A DNA stretch of 64,000 nucleotides from Bacteroidia bacterium (GCA_026003215.1 BPGV01000001.1:1428466-1492465); one strand, 5' to 3'. Positions 44,801 through 52,127 are shown, numbered from the stretch's first letter. Numbers and translations: made by a program. The notes: a model not told the origin generated them from the letters alone.

Positions 44801-45799
44801 TTGCGGTGGTACGCTGTACCGGGGGCCACGGGATATGAGCTTTTTCGGGTAGAACCCACAGGAAATCTCGCTCTCCGCTATACAGGAGGTGATACCATTT
44901 ACGTAGATAGCACTGCGGCGGGAGGGGCGTATTATTACCTCGTTCGGGCGCTGGGAGGGGCTTTCTCCGAGCCGTTTTTTGTACAGCCCGGCGAACGCCC
45001 TTGCTTAGATACCGCTTGGATAGACAGTACAGGGCTCTGTTATGTAGAGGGAAACGGAACCTGGGCCGGGGAAAGTACCGAAAGCTTCTGGATAGAACCG
45101 GGCCCCTACAGGCCTGCATTGGCTACGGCAGTGGGGAAATCGTGGCTATTACAGTTTGGGGCCGAAGCTTCTGGGGCGGTGACCTTACTTGTAGATACGC
45201 TACTTACGGATGTACAAGGGCGGTATTTGCGGGGGGATTGTGGAATCCTTTTCCTTGGGCGGCAAGTACTTCCGTCCTGCGTGACCCCAGTAAGTTGGCG
45301 TATAGTGGGTGAAAAGGAAGTTGAAGTACTCTTTTCTGGGGGGCTTCCTGCTCAAGCGCTGGATAAAGCGCAGTATCGGCTCACCCCGGTAGGGGAGGTA
45401 GAGGCTATTTCGCCTGTGCCTGGGGGCCTTCGCTTTCGTCTTTCGGTGGGGCCTTCTGTGTGGCCTATAGAGCTTCACTGGGGCTGGCAGGCCGCCCGCT
45501 GTCCCAGTTCAGTAGCTTTTTCTCCCCGAGAAACTTCCCAGCAGACATGGGGAGTCTTTCCTAATCCCTGTACTTCTCGCCATCGGTTTGTGCAGTTTTG
45601 GGGGCTACCCGCCGGTACAGACGTGCGGGTGCTCACCGCAGAAGGTACGCTTTGTGCCCAGTTCCAGATCTCAGGAGAAGAGACCCCTATTCCCTGGGAG
45701 CCTCGTTCTCTTAATGGAGAACGGCTCGCCCCCGGCCTATACCTAATTTATGTCCGGCGCGGGGAATGGCAGGCCACAGAAAAACTCTTCCTCCACTAA
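41897..45799 (+). CDS. Large secreted subtilisin-like protease with FG-GAP-like repeats and T9SS-like C-terminal domain
   Basis: A 1300-residue secreted S8 peptidase. A signal peptide (to about 23, LLWAQ) is followed by a prodomain-like segment (about 25-120) and the S8 domain with Asp153 (LIDSGTEW), His230 (NGHGTAMAS) and Ser387 (SGTSVA). An Asp-rich insert (about 174-200) looks like a Ca site. Further on are FG-GAP-like segments DWNGDGLPDL, DWDGNGEPEL and DVTGDGSEEL, a fibronectin-III-like stretch near 960-1040, and a C-terminal T9SS-like domain (NPCTSRHRF ... GLYLIYVRRG). The TTG start is supported by AAGGAGG. Probably exported by the type IX system and acting outside the cell. Confidence 0.9.
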   Translation: MQGVFLPWGVWRYGGILGLLWAQTFYIQVKPSAQALKAALEQASRDTKPSLRLGGPVWQGLQKVEEPFLDGTAFPELEGWFVVHFAGQDPTARYQALLSLPEVSCVEPAGGRHLCHGEAIEGNLLGWHHVALQTAEAWTRTQGTPNVVIALIDSGTEWDLPAFYHQLWINAAEDLNGNRQLDSLDLNGIDDDGNGLIDDVIGYDFTDQPYRVGMGDYIGPDPWPADQNGHGTAMASLMVGRPDRSPVAGIAPGCRVMVLRCFEAGGYGEDDDIARAIVYAARQGARVINCSFGDERPSRLMQAAIAYAYRLGAVVVAASGNGTGARSHYPSGFPETIAAGGLAYDEGSGSFYLWPLSGYFRVDWIAPASSVPALLPDGSVQLLSGTSVACALSSAAAALLLSAYPSLSPEDVRATLAARALPLGAQRWSPYSGSGRLVLLPALDHPQAAHAGWLYPPADAVVTGPVPLVFSTYHSLLAGWEVAWASSLEAPWQVLRTGTQPSIRDTFLGWVPPLGKSFLRLRLTLRNGQEVAYTLSLQGVPLGLSFHHLDVSPAWQNGFSGNILRWHLNAATPTCVSAGPFRACADKLDTVGSVWLPAYADPSTQVEAYGLTDTLRQSLTLADRIPRALPYAPWMATALIAPGGFYFPETGEDWNGDGLPDLVVSGIDPTTGRLGRLYFLRQAGSAFVPYDSIPGRRLLPRDIRDWDGNGEPELLCVWIDSFFVFGGSPPKNLLYAGQGRAARLDAGQTVWLRTEGGSYLLRTTSGQELRLLSDTVPWAGNTTVPRLIRLHTAVETLWAFGNYPGWIFLYTPTGQLQKVLPTDLWEVGSHLLSYDVTGDGSEELIYLGQGKDGQWWELGVYQGPSWVLRDRVRFWGGVSGQARLIAGEGIFGVWLPPYLYVARFQGGAWSVRAFDAEIWGAFGLWTIAGDTLFLLGRDSVPRFYRLVPPFLPAPAWAKPGALSPTQVRLRWYAVPGATGYELFRVEPTGNLALRYTGGDTIYVDSTAAGGAYYYLVRALGGAFSEPFFVQPGERPCLDTAWIDSTGLCYVEGNGTWAGESTESFWIEPGPYRPALATAVGKSWLLQFGAEASGAVTLLVDTLLTDVQGRYLRGDCGILFLGRQVLPSCVTPVSWRIVGEKEVEVLFSGGLPAQALDKAQYRLTPVGEVEAISPVPGGLRFRLSVGPSVWPIELHWGWQAARCPSSVAFSPRETSQQTWGVFPNPCTSRHRFVQFWGLPAGTDVRVLTAEGTLCAQFQISGEETPIPWEPRSLNGERLAPGLYLIYVRRGEWQATEKLFLH

Positions 45800-45801
45800 G
45801 C

Positions 45802-45818
45802 TTGGCATGAAGTTTGCC
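45802..45818 (+). promoter_or_regulatory. Sigma-54-like promoter (-24/-12) for the DEAD-box helicase
   Basis: TTGGCATGAAGTTTGCC has the GG-N10-GC spacing of sigma-54 promoters (TGGCAT-N5-TTGC; consensus TGGCAC-N5-TTGC). The predicted start, about 12 nt past the GC, leaves a leader of about 23 nt containing AAGGA before ATG 45852. Confidence 0.55.
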
Positions 45819-45851
45819 CCCTGACGAAGCCGGTTTATTAAGGAAAATCCA

Positions 45852-46949
45852 ATGAACACCCCCTTCATGCAACTGAGCCCTCTCTTACAGAGGGCCTTAA
45901 GCGACATGGGCTTTGAGAAGCCTACACCCATCCAGCAAGCAGTCATACCCGTAGCGCTAAAAGGCTATGACATATTGGCACAAGCCGCTACTGGCACAGG
46001 AAAGACCGCAGCTTTTGGTATCCCCATTATCGAAAAAATGGACAGAGACCAGGGTTTGGGTTCGCTTATTCTCACGCCTACGAGAGAACTTGCCTTACAA
46101 GTAAAAGAGCACCTGTATCAGCTCTCTAAATACAAGAAGCTCAGAATATGGAGTTTTTATGGGGGGAGACCTGTGTATAAGGATATAGAACTCCTGACAA
46201 AAAATACGCCTCACATCATAGTAGGAACGCCGGGACGGATTAAGGACCTTACCCAAAGAGGCGTTTTGGCATACGAATGTGTCAGGCATTTTGTCCTTGA
46301 TGAGGCCGATTGTATGCTGGATATGGGTTTCATTGAGGATATAGAATGGATTATCAGGCGCCTTCCCCAAGAAAGACAGAGTTTCTTCCTTTCGGCTACG
46401 ATACCCACCCCGATTAGAATATTGGCTGAAAAGTATCTGAGGAGAGGGTATCAGTTTATACGGGTTTCAGGGGAAGATCTGAGGCCTAATATAGAAGAAA
46501 AGTTGATAAAACTCGGCTCTTCTGCGATGAAAATCACTGAACTTGAAAAGATTATAAGAAATCATGAACATGAAAAGGCAATAGTTTTTGTCAAGACAAG
46601 AAGTGATGCTCGGAATGTGGCGGAAAGTCTCAAGCGCAAGGGTCTTAAGGTGGTTCCGCTCCACGGAGATATGAACCAAAAACAAAGAGAAGAATCGCTC
46701 AGGTCTTTTAAGGAAGGTAGAGCTATGGTAGTGGTAGCGACAGATGTCGCCTCCAGAGGGCTTGATATTAGGGGAGTGGGCCTCGTGGTAAACTATCAAA
46801 TACCCGAAGACCCCGAGGTATATATACATCGGATAGGACGCACAGGGCGAATAGGCTCCCATGGGAAAGCGTATAGCCTGATAACGCCTGAGGACAATAG
46901 GGCTTTGGGCAAAATAAAGAAACTTAAGAGAGATTACTTGCAGTTGTAA
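45852..46949 (+). CDS. DEAD-box RNA helicase
   Basis: A 365-residue ATP-dependent RNA helicase core without the long C-terminal tail of CsdA/DeaD or RhlE. Motifs: Q motif GFEKPTPIQ, Walker A AATGTGKT (45-52), PTREL, TPGR, DEAD (in VLDEADCML), SAT, and C-terminal ARGLD-type and HRIGRTGR motifs. Likely RNA unwinding in ribosome assembly or cold adaptation. Base use differs sharply from its neighbours: lines I counted run 38-52% GC against about 60% in the subtilase, with many AGA, AAA and ATA codons. AAGGA at 45840-45844 is a proper Shine-Dalgarno, and a hairpin terminator follows. Together this suggests acquisition from a lower-GC genome. Confidence 0.92.
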   Translation: MNTPFMQLSPLLQRALSDMGFEKPTPIQQAVIPVALKGYDILAQAATGTGKTAAFGIPIIEKMDRDQGLGSLILTPTRELALQVKEHLYQLSKYKKLRIWSFYGGRPVYKDIELLTKNTPHIIVGTPGRIKDLTQRGVLAYECVRHFVLDEADCMLDMGFIEDIEWIIRRLPQERQSFFLSATIPTPIRILAEKYLRRGYQFIRVSGEDLRPNIEEKLIKLGSSAMKITELEKIIRNHEHEKAIVFVKTRSDARNVAESLKRKGLKVVPLHGDMNQKQREESLRSFKEGRAMVVVATDVASRGLDIRGVGLVVNYQIPEDPEVYIHRIGRTGRIGSHGKAYSLITPEDNRALGKIKKLKRDYLQL

Positions 46950-46987
46950 GGCACTCCTGCTTGATATCGGTGGGAAGCAGGCTAAGG

Positions 46988-47026
46988 ATGCAGAGCCTTT
47001 TGTAGAAGATAAAGACTCTGCATTTT
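46988..47026 (+). terminator. Hairpin terminator after the helicase
   Basis: ATGCAGAG pairs with CTCTGCAT; after a C-A mismatch CTTT pairs with AAAG, then a loop. A TTTT run follows the stem. It lies 38 nt after the helicase stop. The U-run is short, so efficiency is uncertain. Confidence 0.55.
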
Positions 47027-47114
47027 AGGGAAACTTTCTGGGTAGCGAATCCGGGTCTGCGGGGATAGAGGAGAGGCGGTTGTAGTAGGAGAGAAAACGG
47101 ACAAGAGCAGAGAT

Positions 47115-47131
47115 TTGGCACAAAGTTTGCC
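47115..47131 (+). promoter_or_regulatory. Sigma-54-like promoter (-24/-12) for the LPP20-caspase operon
   Basis: TTGGCACAAAGTTTGCC is an exact TGGCAC-N5-TTGC match to the sigma-54 consensus and is identical at 15 of 17 positions to the site before the helicase. The predicted start (about 47141-47143) is only a few bases before ATG 47147. Confidence 0.6.
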
Positions 47132-47146
47132 ACTATTCACTTTGCT

Positions 47147-47785
47147 ATGCGAACCGTAGTCGTAGCCTGTGTTGTCGGGCTTTTGAGCCTTATGCTCGCC
47201 CAGACGACCGAAAAGGAAGCCAAGAAAGAGATTCAACGCAAGGCCATCAAAGAAGCCCGGAAGGAGGCCAAACGTTTCAAGAAAGCCGGCTATGAGGTTA
47301 CCCCAGGCTCCCTGCCCATGGAAAAGCAGCTGGAGTACACGTGGATACGGCTTTACCAACGAGACGACAAGGGCCAGGCCCTATACTTGAGTGCAGACGG
47401 AAACGCCGTGGCTGAGACCCGTACCGCTGCCGAAATGCAAGCCTTAGAGGCCGCTAAACTGAACTTAGCGGGGCAGTTGGAGACCTTCATCCGAGCTATT
47501 ATTGAGGCCAACATCGCGAATGCCCAGCTGAATAATGAAGAAGCCACTTCCGTCACGGAGTTCTTAGCTGGTGCCAAAAATGTCATAGTCACCACCCTGA
47601 GCCAAGTAGAGCCGGCTTTCAAGATTTATCGCAATCTCCCTAATAAAAATGTGGAAGTGAATATAAAACTCCTCGTTAATCGGGACCAAGTCCTCTTGGA
47701 GGCCAAGAAACAGATTCGCCAAGAGCTAAAAGAACGCTTGAAAGGTCTCCAAGAGAAGGTAGATAAGCTATTGCCCCTGCAATGA
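47147..47785 (+). CDS. Exported LPP20-like protein, 212 aa
   Basis: Signal peptide MRTVVVACVVGLLSLMLAQ, a highly charged helical stretch (about 20-45, Lys/Glu-rich), then a domain with AEMQALEAAKLNLAGQLE and a TLSQVEPAFKIYRNL strand region that resembles LPP20/LPP20-like lipoprotein domains, ending in a Lys/Glu coiled coil. There is no lipobox Cys. It starts 16 nt after the sigma-54-like site, near-leaderless; TCACTTTG 2 nt upstream could be an alternative -7. It is coupled by ATGA to the DUF4384-like gene. Function unknown. Confidence 0.72.
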   Translation: MRTVVVACVVGLLSLMLAQTTEKEAKKEIQRKAIKEARKEAKRFKKAGYEVTPGSLPMEKQLEYTWIRLYQRDDKGQALYLSADGNAVAETRTAAEMQALEAAKLNLAGQLETFIRAIIEANIANAQLNNEEATSVTEFLAGAKNVIVTTLSQVEPAFKIYRNLPNKNVEVNIKLLVNRDQVLLEAKKQIRQELKERLKGLQEKVDKLLPLQ

Positions 47786-48645
47786 GAGGCCTTTTTGGGG
47801 TGGCTTGGGGGGTGGTCGGCTGGCTGTGGGCCCAGGAAAAGGTGGTCAGTGGTTTTGCGGAAGTGGAGCTACTGCCGGGCTGGTCCTTAGAACGGGCCCA
47901 GCGCCAAGCGTACCAGCTGGCTATCTTCCAAGCCCTCCAAAATGGCTTTCCAACCCAAGTGGCACGCGCCAGTAAATATCTCTTGGAGAATCGCACGCAG
48001 GGCCAAAATGCACAAACACGCACCTACTTTTACCTCACGGCGGACCAATATATCGGGGCCGAGTGGCTCGAGACCTTAGAGGCCCGTTATCAGACGGAGG
48101 TACGCAAGGGCCAAGTATGGGTTTCGTGCAAGGTAAAGGGGCGCGCCCGGGCGCGTCCAGAGCCTCCCCTGCCGCTGGAAGTGCGTACCCTCCGCTGCAG
48201 AGATACCCAGTGCACCACCACAGATTTTTGGGCAGGGGATCCCTTTTTCCTGTATTTTCGTTCGCCGGTGGAGGGGTATCTTCAAGTCTTTTGGGAAGAC
48301 TCCGGCGAAGTCTATCGCCTCCTCCCCTATCAAAATCAACGCATCCAAGCTTGGCCTGCGCGAGCAGATACGACCTATATCTTTTTTGCACCGGATCCCA
48401 AGCGCCGTTCGGAGGCCTTTTGGACGGATGAGCTTATCCTCACCGCAGAAAAGCCTGAAATGCTCCATAAGGTGTATGTCCTCTTCTCTCGGAATCCCTT
48501 GGCTGCCCCGCCCGAACGATTCAACCCTCGGACCGGCTTCCACACAGTAAGTCTGCCTGACTTTCAAGACTGGCTCCTCTCAGAGCGACTAAGGCTGCCC
48601 GATTTAAACGTGCGTTTTATAGACATAAGCGTGAGACAACGATGA
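47782..48645 (+). CDS. Exported DUF4384-like protein, 287 aa
   Basis: Signal peptide ending GWLWAQ, an N-terminal region (about 20-125) resembling the LPP20-like domain of the preceding gene (SLERAQRQAYQLAIFQALQ), then a DUF4384-type domain (about 140-245) whose GDPFFLYFRSPVEGYL and GEVYRLLP strands are typical. In other bacteria DUF4384 is often found with caspase-like or Ser/Thr kinase domains. It starts in an ATGA overlap (47782-47785) and ends in another with the caspase gene. Confidence 0.72.
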   Translation: MRGLFGVAWGVVGWLWAQEKVVSGFAEVELLPGWSLERAQRQAYQLAIFQALQNGFPTQVARASKYLLENRTQGQNAQTRTYFYLTADQYIGAEWLETLEARYQTEVRKGQVWVSCKVKGRARARPEPPLPLEVRTLRCRDTQCTTTDFWAGDPFFLYFRSPVEGYLQVFWEDSGEVYRLLPYQNQRIQAWPARADTTYIFFAPDPKRRSEAFWTDELILTAEKPEMLHKVYVLFSRNPLAAPPERFNPRTGFHTVSLPDFQDWLLSERLRLPDLNVRFIDISVRQR

Positions 48646-50486
48646 GAAGCGTACTCTTCTTGGGTTTCGGGCTGAGCGTTCTGGCCCAGCCGTATAAGGA
48701 CTTGGAAGGGCACGGAGGAAGTGTAAATGCCCTTCTTTTTAGCGCCGATAGTCGGTATCTGCTCACGGCCAGTAGCGATAGGGCCGTACGCTTATGGCAT
48801 ATTCCGTATGGGACGCTTTTAGGGCGCTATACGGGGGCATCAGCCAGCGTAAATGTCCTTGCAGGCGTAAGTGATAGTGCTGGTACTTTTTGGGGGGCCT
48901 CAAGTGATGGGAAGCTCTACCAGTGGAGTCTCCATCAGTATCGCCAGGGTGCGGCCGGGGCAAATCCTTCTGCGCAAACCTTCCGGCCGCTGCGCACCGA
49001 GGCGCTCAGTCGGCGAGTGGATAAGACCCGCCCGGTGGAGGCATGGGAAGCTATCGTTTTGCACCCCACTAAGCCGGTGGTGTTTGCCCTCGGCCGAAGT
49101 GGTCGTCTCATAGCGTGGGAAACCGAAGAGGGGTGGCTTCAAACCTTCCGGGATACGGCTGGGGTCGCATATGCTTTATTACTACCCACACATGCCAAGA
49201 CCCTCTATGTAGGCAGCGGTAGTGGTGTAATCTACGCCTTAGACCCTGCAACGCTTTCTGTACAGCGGGTACTACGGGGGCATACGCGGGGGGTGCGGGG
49301 CTTGGCTATCAGCCCGGACCAGCGTACCCTCGCCAGCGCCGGCTTAGATGGGAAGGTCATGCTCTGGACTATCCCCGAAGGCCTGCGTATCCGCACCTTA
49401 GAGAAGCATACCGATGGTGTGCGCGCCGTGGCTTTCAGCCCGGATGGGCGGTATTTAGCCAGTGCCGGTCGCGATGGCCTCCTCTGCCTCTGGAATGTGG
49501 CTTCAGGACGGCTGGAAAAGACCCTCTCCTTGGAAAACGCGCTATGGACGGTGGCCTTTAGCCCTAACGGCCAGTACCTTGTGGCTGGCGGAGAAGGCGG
49601 TCTCCTGCGCATGTGGCGCATAGACCAACTGGGGATCCGGCCTGTTCAGCTTATCGCAGAAACAGACTCCCTGTATGCGCCCCCCGTAGACATAGACGAC
49701 AACATCCCGCAGTGCCGTACCGTGCACGCTCATCGCTATGCGTTTATTGTAGGAAATGAAGACTATCGCAGTTATCAGCCTTCCTTTACCCCAGCGATGA
49801 ATGTACCCTATGCGGTGCAGGATGCGTATGCTTTCCGGATGTATGCTGAGCAAATGCTGGGGATACCCGCTCGGAATATCGTCTTTCTCCAAAATGCCAC
49901 GAGTGCCCAGCTTAAGCGGGAGTTAGAAAAGCTGGTCATTCTTTTGCAAAATACTGGCGGGAAAGCAGAAGTGTTTTTCTACTATGCGGGGCATGGCGTA
50001 CCACATCCAGAGACCCAGGAGAGCTATCTCCTCCCCGTGGATGTCTCGCCCACCACACCAGCAGAAGGGGGCATGCGCCTCACAGAAGCGGTAGAAAAAC
50101 TGGCGCAGAGTGGAGCGGGTCGCGTGTGGATGATTGTAGATGCTTGCTTTAGTGGGGGTGCTCGAGAGGAGAGCCCCTTGGCGGCCCGGGGCATCCGCAT
50201 TCGCCCCAAACCGGTTGTCCTTACGGGTCCGGTGGTACTCATTTCTGCCACCACCGCCGAAGAAGAAGCCTTACCCTATCACCAGGCCCGCCATGGCCTC
50301 TTTACGTATTTTCTTTTGAAGGAAATCCGTGAGGCTGGCTGCCAGCCGAAACCGCTCCAATCCCTACTACAAGAAGTCGCAGGGGAAACCACCCGCTATG
50401 CGCTCCTACTCCATAATAAGCTCCAACGACCTACGTGGTTGATCAGTCCAGCGCTGCCCGACAGTGTGCTGACTGAAAGTTGGTAG
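48642..50486 (+). CDS. Exported WD40-repeat caspase-like (C14) peptidase
   Basis: A 614-residue protein: signal peptide (to about 16, VLAQ), about seven WD40 repeats (20-330; e.g. LASAGLDGKVMLW) forming a propeller, and a C-terminal caspase/metacaspase-fold domain (about 363-600) with catalytic His451 (YYAGHG) and Cys502 (VDACFSG). The catalytic pair is intact, so an active Cys protease, probably Arg/Lys- or Asp-specific, is likely. The signal peptide places it outside the cytoplasm, unlike most bacterial caspase-like immunity proteases. It is the last gene of the ATGA-coupled three-gene operon behind a sigma-54-like site. Confidence 0.88.
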   Translation: MRSVLFLGFGLSVLAQPYKDLEGHGGSVNALLFSADSRYLLTASSDRAVRLWHIPYGTLLGRYTGASASVNVLAGVSDSAGTFWGASSDGKLYQWSLHQYRQGAAGANPSAQTFRPLRTEALSRRVDKTRPVEAWEAIVLHPTKPVVFALGRSGRLIAWETEEGWLQTFRDTAGVAYALLLPTHAKTLYVGSGSGVIYALDPATLSVQRVLRGHTRGVRGLAISPDQRTLASAGLDGKVMLWTIPEGLRIRTLEKHTDGVRAVAFSPDGRYLASAGRDGLLCLWNVASGRLEKTLSLENALWTVAFSPNGQYLVAGGEGGLLRMWRIDQLGIRPVQLIAETDSLYAPPVDIDDNIPQCRTVHAHRYAFIVGNEDYRSYQPSFTPAMNVPYAVQDAYAFRMYAEQMLGIPARNIVFLQNATSAQLKRELEKLVILLQNTGGKAEVFFYYAGHGVPHPETQESYLLPVDVSPTTPAEGGMRLTEAVEKLAQSGAGRVWMIVDACFSGGAREESPLAARGIRIRPKPVVLTGPVVLISATTAEEEALPYHQARHGLFTYFLLKEIREAGCQPKPLQSLLQEVAGETTRYALLLHNKLQRPTWLISPALPDSVLTESW

Positions 50487-50487
50487 T

Positions 50488-50495
50488 TACCTTCG
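50488..50495 (+). promoter_or_regulatory. -7-like element TACCTTCG for the DUF4293-like gene
   Basis: Seven of eight positions match TAnnTTTG; it ends 4 nt before the GTG at 50500 and begins right after the caspase stop codon. Confidence 0.45.
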
Positions 50496-50499
50496 CAGG

Positions 50500-50967
50500 G
50501 TGAAGAAAGCCAAGCTGTGGGCTTATAGCGTATTCCTGTGTGCCGCTTTGAGTGGAATAGCCTTTTTGCTGCCGCAGTTTCGGATAGTGCTATGGGATAC
50601 CGGCCAAGAAGGGTGGCTGTTCTTTTGGGGAGGGCATGCCCGTGTAGGGGCTACGGTGCCGGCAGTAGTGTATGGGATTGCAGCCGTATGGGGACTTTTG
50701 GGAGTGGGTGCGCTCTTCTGGGCTGGCCGCCAAGTGCTTCGCCTGGAGCGCAAAGCTATCGCCTGGCTGAACTGGGCCGCTTTTTTCTTGGTGATGGAAC
50801 TTATATTTCTCTTGGGAGCAGCTGAAGAGGTACTTACCGACCTGCGCGTCCAAAACCTGCATGCGGATAGCTTTGCCCAAGTAGGTAGCTGGCTCACCTT
50901 TATTGTGCTTTTTGTACTACTTTTCCTGCCAGGGCGAGTAAAGAAAGCCCTCTTTAAGCAGGGGTGA
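50500..50967 (+). CDS. Four-helix membrane protein, DUF4293-like
   Basis: A 155-residue protein with four hydrophobic segments (about 8-28, 55-75, 85-107, 125-146), the second after a loop with two Gly-Trp-rich strands (GQEGWLFFWGGHARVG). The layout is that of Bacteroidota DUF4293 proteins, function unknown. It starts with GTG, 4 nt after TACCTTCG. It converges with the 2OG oxygenase, 15 nt between stops. Confidence 0.68.
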   Translation: MKKAKLWAYSVFLCAALSGIAFLLPQFRIVLWDTGQEGWLFFWGGHARVGATVPAVVYGIAAVWGLLGVGALFWAGRQVLRLERKAIAWLNWAAFFLVMELIFLLGAAEEVLTDLRVQNLHADSFAQVGSWLTFIVLFVLLFLPGRVKKALFKQG

Positions 50968-50982
50968 AGGGAAGGAATAGGG

Positions 50983-51942
50983 TTACTTTTTCAGGCCGAG
51001 TTCGGTGAGTCTTTCGTTGAGGTATTCCTCGGCGGTAGCGTCGGGATAGGCTTTCGGGTGGGCTTCATCTATGCAGGAGGGGAGGCAAGCTAAGCTTACT
51101 TCGGGGCGAGGATGGAGGAAAAAAGGCACTGAAAAGCGGGGGAGGTGTCGCTTTTCTGGGGGAGGTAATACGACGCGGTGGGTCGTGCTGCGTAGCCGGT
51201 TATTGGTGAGCCGCTGGAGCATGTCGCCTACATTGATGACCATCTGATTAGGGGCCACGGTAGGAGCCAGCCATTTGCCTTCGCGGGTAAGCACTTCCAG
51301 CCCTTCGGCGCTGGCGCCAATCAAAAGGGTGATGAGATTGATATCCTCATGCTCGGCCGCTCGGGTGGCGCCTTCTGGAATAGGCATGCCTTCGGGCAAG
51401 GGATAGTAATGCAAAAGACGTAAGAGACTGGGCCCATTATGGATGCGAGGCTCAAAATAGCCTTCCTCTAAGTCTAAGTACAGCGCAATAGCCCGCAAAA
51501 GCTGGCGCCCCGTTTCTAAGAACTTTTTGTATGCGGATAGCAGGGTCTCTCGGAAGCCGGGCACCTCCGTGGGCCAGACATTCTTAGGGAGACGTTCGTA
51601 GAGAGGGTCAGTGGGGTCAGTAATCTCAGGGCCAATATGAAAAAACTCTTTGAGGTCGGGTACCGTGCGGCCTTTGGCGTGTTCTTGGTTGGGGGGGGTG
51701 TAGCCGCGCTGGCCATGGGTGCCGGGTACGATATATTTGGCTTTTACTTCGGGTGGTAAAGCGAAGAAGGCTTCTACTTGCTCATAAAGGGCTTGTTGCA
51801 GGTCGGCCGGCACTAAATGGTTTTCCACTATCACGAATCCGATATCGGAAAAGGCCTCTCCCAGGGCTTGGGCGAAGTGGTGACGGTCTTGGGCGTTCCC
51901 GTGGGTAAACTGCCGCAGGTCTATCACGGCGAGGTTTTCCAT
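50983..51942 (-). CDS. 2-oxoglutarate/Fe(II) oxygenase, isopenicillin N synthase-like family
   Basis: A 319-residue non-heme iron oxygenase. HEDINLITLL gives the HxD iron ligands, HRVV (THRVVLPP) the second His, and PRFSVPFF the RxS motif that binds 2-oxoglutarate. The N-terminal DIOX_N domain is present. Members hydroxylate or oxidise small molecules; naming after isopenicillin N synthase does not imply beta-lactam synthesis. The ATG at 51942 is chosen over 51960 because TACCTTCG (51957-51950) ends 7 nt before it; the longer frame reads through the promoter palindrome. Divergent from tRNA-Arg. Confidence 0.85.
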   Translation of the reverse strand: MENLAVIDLRQFTHGNAQDRHHFAQALGEAFSDIGFVIVENHLVPADLQQALYEQVEAFFALPPEVKAKYIVPGTHGQRGYTPPNQEHAKGRTVPDLKEFFHIGPEITDPTDPLYERLPKNVWPTEVPGFRETLLSAYKKFLETGRQLLRAIALYLDLEEGYFEPRIHNGPSLLRLLHYYPLPEGMPIPEGATRAAEHEDINLITLLIGASAEGLEVLTREGKWLAPTVAPNQMVINVGDMLQRLTNNRLRSTTHRVVLPPPEKRHLPRFSVPFFLHPRPEVSLACLPSCIDEAHPKAYPDATAEEYLNERLTELGLKK

Positions 51943-51957
51943 ACCTTTGCGAAGGTA
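51942..51957. promoter_or_regulatory. Palindromic divergent promoter TACCTTTGCGAAGGTA
   Basis: Plus strand reads TACCTTTG (51942-51949), 18 nt before tRNA-Arg; minus strand reads TACCTTCG (51957-51950), 7 nt before the oxygenase ATG. One palindrome supplies the -7 element on both strands. A further TATCTTTG at 51960-51967 abuts the tRNA and is too close to be its start-site element. Confidence 0.55.
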
Positions 51958-51967
51958 CATATCTTTG

Positions 51968-52040
51968 GGCGCCGTAGTTCAACTGGATAGAACGGGAGTT
52001 TCCTAAACTCCAAATGCGGGTTCGAGTCCCGCCGGGGCCA
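51968..52040 (+). tRNA. tRNA-Arg(CCT)
   Basis: A 73-nt cloverleaf reading AGG. The anticodon stem GGAGT/ACTCC flanks loop TTCCTAA, D stem GTTC/GAAC, T arm GCGGG-TTCGAGT-CCCGC. The acceptor GGCGCCG pairs with CGGGGCC except for a G4-G69 mismatch; GGCCCCG would be perfect. CCA is not encoded. First of a tRNA pair, 3 nt before tRNA-Leu. Confidence 0.9.
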
Positions 52041-52043
52041 CTT

Positions 52044-52126
52044 GCGGATGTGGCGGAATTGGCAGACGCGCCAGACTTAGGATCTGGTCCCGAAAGGGGT
52101 TGAGGGTTCGAGTCCCTCCATCCGCA
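52044..52126 (+). tRNA. tRNA-Leu(TAG)
   Basis: An 83-nt cloverleaf reading CUA (and probably other CUN). Acceptor GCGGATG/CATCCGC, anticodon stem CCAGA/TCTGG around CTTAGGA, a long variable arm with a CCC-GAAA-GGG hairpin typical of leucine tRNAs, and T arm GAGGG-TTCGAGT-CCCTC. Discriminator A at 52126; CCA is not encoded. The tig start codon begins two bases later. Confidence 0.95.
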
Positions 52127-52127
52127 C

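Noticed and set aside
45972-45990. TTGGCACAAGCC inside the helicase as another sigma-54 site
   Set aside because: GC is absent at the -12 position and it lies inside the coding sequence.
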